8,407 bases of DNA from Calditrichota bacterium. Lineage in GTDB: Bacteria; Calditrichota; Calditrichia; RBG-13-44-9. Where the stretch lies: positions 1 through 8,407 of the forward strand of contig JAJRXE010000462.1 in the NCBI GenBank assembly GCA_024276455.1. The letters are read 5' to 3'. The first letter of the stretch is position 1. Every line of letters begins with the position of its first letter. Made by a program: the position numbers and the translations under genes. Below, in pieces: positions 6,389 through 8,407 of this stretch. The notes beneath the pieces were generated by a model, which was given only the letters and a program-made list of their open reading frames with translations, was not told the origin of the DNA and searched no databases.

Positions 6389-7570
6389 CTACATGCTCTG
6401 GCGGTCGCCAATGTCCACCAGCACCTGGTCTAACAGGGGAATGACGCTGTCCGGATGAGCCGGGATGGGAAGACCCAGCTGAGTCATTACTACCAGCAGT
6501 CCAACCGTTTTTAGCGCCACGGTTTTTCCGCCGGCGTTCGGTCCGGTAATCACCAGGGTGTAAAATTTTTCTCCCAGGGTTAACGAGAGCGGTACCACAT
6601 TCTGGTGCCCCATTTTTAAAATCAGCAACGGATGACGAGCATTCAGCAGGTTTAAACGGGCTTCCGTACTAAGGTTGGGGACCGCAGCGTGCAGTTCCCG
6701 GGCGAGCTCCGCCTTGGCGTGAATAAAATCCAATTCGCCCAGGTTTTCCAGGGAGTAAAAAATGTCTTCCCGAACTTCCCGAATAAGCCCGGACAAAAAC
6801 TGTAAAATGCGAATAATCTCCTGCCGTTCCTCGATTTTCAGGTTTTGAATCTGATTGCTCAGCCGCAGGCTTTCCATTGGTTCCACAAAGACGGTGGCCC
6901 CGCTACCCGAGGTACCGTGCACAATGCCCGGCACTTTGTTGACGTAGTGCTGCTGAATGCCCAGCACCATGCGCCCGTCTCGCAGGGTAATGATTTCGTC
7001 CTGGGAGAATTCCGAATATTTCTTCAACAGTTTGCCAAACAGATGTTTGACTTCGTTTTCCAGACGGTGAATTTCCCGCCGGATGCGCCGTAGTTCCGGC
7101 GTGGCGTCGTCGCGGATCTCGCCCCGTTCGTCCAGCGTGTGATCGATCTCTTGCACAATTTTCGGGTGTCCGTGAATCCGTTCGGCAATGCGATGCAAAC
7201 TGGGGCAGTTCTCCCGATGTTCGCGGAAAAAAACCGCCACTTCCTTGAATTTCTGCAGATTGTCTTTCACCCGGGTCAGTTCCGGAGCTTCCAGAAAAGC
7301 GTCTTCCGGTCGCAGTTTTTCCAGCAAAGGTCGAATGTCCGGAAGTTCCCCCAGCGGAACCGTGTAGCCGCTCTGCTCCAGGTCCATCATTTCGGCCACC
7401 TGCTGAAGCAGCTCCCGGATTACCCCTGCTTCCCGCTGAATTTCCAGTTCCTGAAAAGGAGCAAATCCGTAGGGTGTTTTCAGAAATCTGCCCAGCTTTT
7501 GCAGCAGGGTGGGTAATTCCAGTTGGACGAAATTCTCATTCTGTAGTTTTGTCGGAATCTTGTTTTCCAT
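6389..7570 (-). CDS. MutS2 N-terminal part, up to the in-frame TAG (393 residues)
   Basis: This is the part translated if UAG acts as a stop. Residues 1 to about 290 form the MutS core and lever region. It includes a charged helical stretch (about 160-185), GRMVLGIQQHYVNKVPGIVHG (199-219) and SGSGATVFVEPMESL (221-235), a highly conserved MutS2 block. NARHPLL (310-316) introduces the ATPase domain, and Walker A is GPNAGGKT (343-350). The frame reaches VDIGDRQSM (385-393) and stops immediately before the signature LSTFSAH. A protein ending here could bind nucleotide in principle but would lack Walker B. The ATG at 7568-7570 lies inside the end of cvpA; no alternative in-frame start codon follows in the first 20 codons. 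Confidence 0.75.
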   Translation of the reverse strand: MENKIPTKLQNENFVQLELPTLLQKLGRFLKTPYGFAPFQELEIQREAGVIRELLQQVAEMMDLEQSGYTVPLGELPDIRPLLEKLRPEDAFLEAPELTRVKDNLQKFKEVAVFFREHRENCPSLHRIAERIHGHPKIVQEIDHTLDERGEIRDDATPELRRIRREIHRLENEVKHLFGKLLKKYSEFSQDEIITLRDGRMVLGIQQHYVNKVPGIVHGTSGSGATVFVEPMESLRLSNQIQNLKIEERQEIIRILQFLSGLIREVREDIFYSLENLGELDFIHAKAELARELHAAVPNLSTEARLNLLNARHPLLILKMGHQNVVPLSLTLGEKFYTLVITGPNAGGKTVALKTVGLLVVMTQLGLPIPAHPDSVIPLLDQVLVDIGDRQSM

Positions 7571-8141
7571 AGAAAAGGTAATCGATGATTGCCTGGTTCA
7601 GTTTGACCTGCCCTTTTTTCAATGCAGCGGTTATTTTTTTCTCGAAATGGGCCGGATCGCCTTTGGCGCCAGTGCTCAGATTGTAAAGTACCGGAATAAC
7701 CCGTTGCAGGGAGTTGTAAAGCAGACTTTTTTCTCGTACCTGTTGAAGTGATTTCTGAAAAGGGAGAAAACCAACTAGCAACAGAATCAGGCTAATGAGC
7801 ACCGCCCCTTTAAAAGCGCCAACCACTCCGCCCAGCAAGCGGTTGAGCCAGCCCAGATAAATGGATTGGAACACTTTGCTCAGAAAAGCGGCCAGGAAGC
7901 GACTCAACAGGTAAAAACTCACAAAAATCAGAAAGAAGCTCAAAAAGGGCCACAGCGCCGCCGGAATGTCCGGAAGGTGTTGACTGAGCACCCGACTGAT
8001 GGGACCAAACCTCACAATACCCAGAAAAATGCCGCCGACCACTCCAACAAAGCCCAGCACCTCGCGGAAGAATCCACGCCAGATACCCAGAAAAGCGAAA
8101 AATCCTAAAATGGTCAGAAAAATAATATCGATTGAATGCAT
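7536..8141 (-). CDS. cvpA: CvpA family membrane protein
   Basis: A 201-residue inner-membrane protein with four hydrophobic segments in the first 130 residues (about 4-20, 27-46, 62-88 and 103-127), followed by a charged cytoplasmic-type tail. The family blocks are visible: the N-terminal DIIFLTILGFFAFLGIWRGFFREVL (5-29, with the RGFFRE turn) and NRLLGGVVGAFKG (100-112). CvpA was named for colicin V production in E. coli and is associated with envelope homeostasis; its molecular activity is not settled. Gene order supports the call, since cvpA is often next to mutS2 and yqeY. The ATG at 8139-8141 has no clear Shine-Dalgarno. The coding end overlaps mutS2 by 35 bases, and the TGA lies at 7536-7538. 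Confidence 0.87.
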   Translation of the reverse strand: MHSIDIIFLTILGFFAFLGIWRGFFREVLGFVGVVGGIFLGIVRFGPISRVLSQHLPDIPAALWPFLSFFLIFVSFYLLSRFLAAFLSKVFQSIYLGWLNRLLGGVVGAFKGAVLISLILLLVGFLPFQKSLQQVREKSLLYNSLQRVIPVLYNLSTGAKGDPAHFEKKITAALKKGQVKLNQAIIDYLFYGKQDSDKTTE

Positions 8142-8164
8142 GGTACAACTTTACGTTTTTCGCC

Positions 8165-8199
8165 AAAAAAATAAGGTGGAGGATTAATCCTCCACCTTA
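8165..8199 (-). terminator. Intrinsic terminator after yqeY
   Basis: A perfect 28-base palindrome (8172-8199; each arm reads TAAGGTGGAGGATT) is followed on the minus strand by seven T (8165-8171). It lies 75 bases after the yqeY stop. The G/C-rich stem plus T-run on this strand only is the classical rho-independent pattern. The start of cvpA is only about 24 bases beyond the T-run, so either cvpA transcription depends on partial readthrough or its promoter overlaps this structure. Confidence 0.85.
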
Positions 8200-8273
8200 A
8201 AATTATTGAAAAATGTTCCCTAAAAGAACAGGAATTTTAAAATACGGTGACAATTTGGCCAGGGGCCTCGCCA

Positions 8274-8407
8274 TTAAAGGGACGCCAGCTTTTGCTGGAC
8301 AATTTTCTGGACGAGTTTCCCGTCCGCTTTTCCCTTTACCTGCGGCATAATTTTGCCCATTACCTTTCCCATGTCCCTGGGGGAAGAGGCGTTCACTTCC
8401 TGAATGA
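8274..8407 (-). CDS. yqeY: GatB/YqeY domain protein, C-terminus only
   Basis: The last 43 codons of a gene entering from the right edge, ending in TAA at 8274-8276. The visible residues include NASSPRDMGKVMGKIMPQVK and then GKADGKLVQKIVQQKL. This is the characteristic end of the YqeY family, in which a helical GatB/YqeY tRNA-binding-like domain finishes with the motif D-x-G-x-V-M-G-x-(L/I)-M and (G/A)-x-G-x-x-V. The full GatB amidotransferase subunit shares this domain but normally has a different C-terminal end. Family function is uncertain; proposed roles concern tRNA or aminoacylation. The gene is often next to rpsU, which would then lie to the right outside the window. It is separated from cvpA by 132 bases containing the terminator. 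Confidence 0.85.
   Translation of the reverse strand, partial: IQEVNASSPRDMGKVMGKIMPQVKGKADGKLVQKIVQQKLASL

Larger units (their letters stand above)
5168..7570 (-). pseudogene. mutS2: MutS2 with a single in-frame TAG at codon 394
   Basis: An 800-codon frame covering the whole MutS2 architecture, interrupted only by TAG at 6389-6391. MutS2 proteins are cytoplasmic ATPases with an N-terminal core and lever, an ABC-type ATPase, a coiled-coil clamp, a KOW-like segment and a C-terminal Smr nuclease domain. They have been linked to suppression of recombination and, in Bacillus subtilis, to splitting of collided ribosomes. Here the frame is the same before and after the TAG (407 codons follow, including the stop), and both flanks match the family closely: DIGDRQSM, the stop, then QDLSTFSAHI. 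The family usually has Glu at this place, so a GAG-to-TAG change at base 6391 is the simplest explanation. If the stop is read as a stop, the product lacks the signature motif, Walker B and Smr, and cannot be a functional ATPase. The gene overlaps cvpA by 35 bases and has no strong ribosome site, so it is probably translationally coupled. Whether it is truly broken cannot be decided from this sequence. Confidence 0.9.

Noticed and set aside
6389..6391. Selenocysteine recoding at the internal stop
   Set aside because: The codon is TAG, not TGA, and homologues have no cysteine at this position.
5168..7570. Frameshift as the cause of the split mutS2
   Set aside because: The segments on both sides of the break are in the same frame and the family alignment continues without a gap, so only a nonsense codon explains it.
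8172..8199. Palindrome as a CRISPR repeat, attachment site or transposon end
   Set aside because: It occurs once, has no spacer pattern, no flanking target duplication and no recombinase nearby; the adjoining T-run fits a terminator.
1..8407. tRNA, rRNA, riboswitch, toxin-antitoxin, phage or defence genes
   Set aside because: I looked on both strands, and coding genes fill nearly all of the window. The only spacers are short and none shows cloverleaf, aptamer or mobile-element features that I could recognise.

Overview
The window carries eight recognisable protein-coding genes and two partial or broken ends, and no RNA gene, CRISPR array, insertion sequence or phage gene that I can see. Base composition is moderately GC-rich. 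Several starts have Shine-Dalgarno sequences, one gene encodes a lipoprotein, and the order yqeY-cvpA-mutS2 is a common bacterial housekeeping arrangement. An angiotensin-converting-enzyme-like (M2) lipoprotein peptidase together with MutS2 fits a diderm bacterium of the FCB/Calditrichota/KSB1 type, but that placement is a weak inference from gene content only.

Layout. (1) Positions 1-2127, minus strand, read right to left: threonine synthase (thrC), then a CTP-dependent lipid-alcohol kinase of the dolichol/phytol kinase family, then the start of a hotdog-fold acyl-CoA thioesterase that runs off the left edge. Gaps are 42 and 76 bases, so this is probably one transcript, with a plausible sigma70-type promoter just upstream of thrC. 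(2) A 283-base divergent intergenic region. (3) Positions 2411-4786, plus strand: an M2-family zinc dipeptidase lipoprotein and a small exported protein of unknown function, an island of two envelope proteins. (4) Positions 4801-8407, minus strand, read right to left: the end of yqeY, a strong intrinsic terminator, cvpA, mutS2 and a DUF423 membrane protein. The last three genes overlap one another (35 and 8 bases) and are translationally packed.

The most notable feature is mutS2. The reading frame for an 800-codon, full-domain MutS2 is intact except for one in-frame TAG at codon 394, between Walker A and the ABC-type signature, where the family normally has Glu. There is no frameshift and both flanks are well conserved. 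A base-call error, a recent nonsense mutation and UAG readthrough are all possible; none of the eight complete stop codons in the window is TAG. The second point of interest is the bacterial ACE homologue, which keeps all zinc and catalytic residues but has Asp where mammalian ACE has the Arg that binds the activating chloride. I found no evidence of a wholly new multi-gene system; most of the window is ordinary housekeeping DNA.
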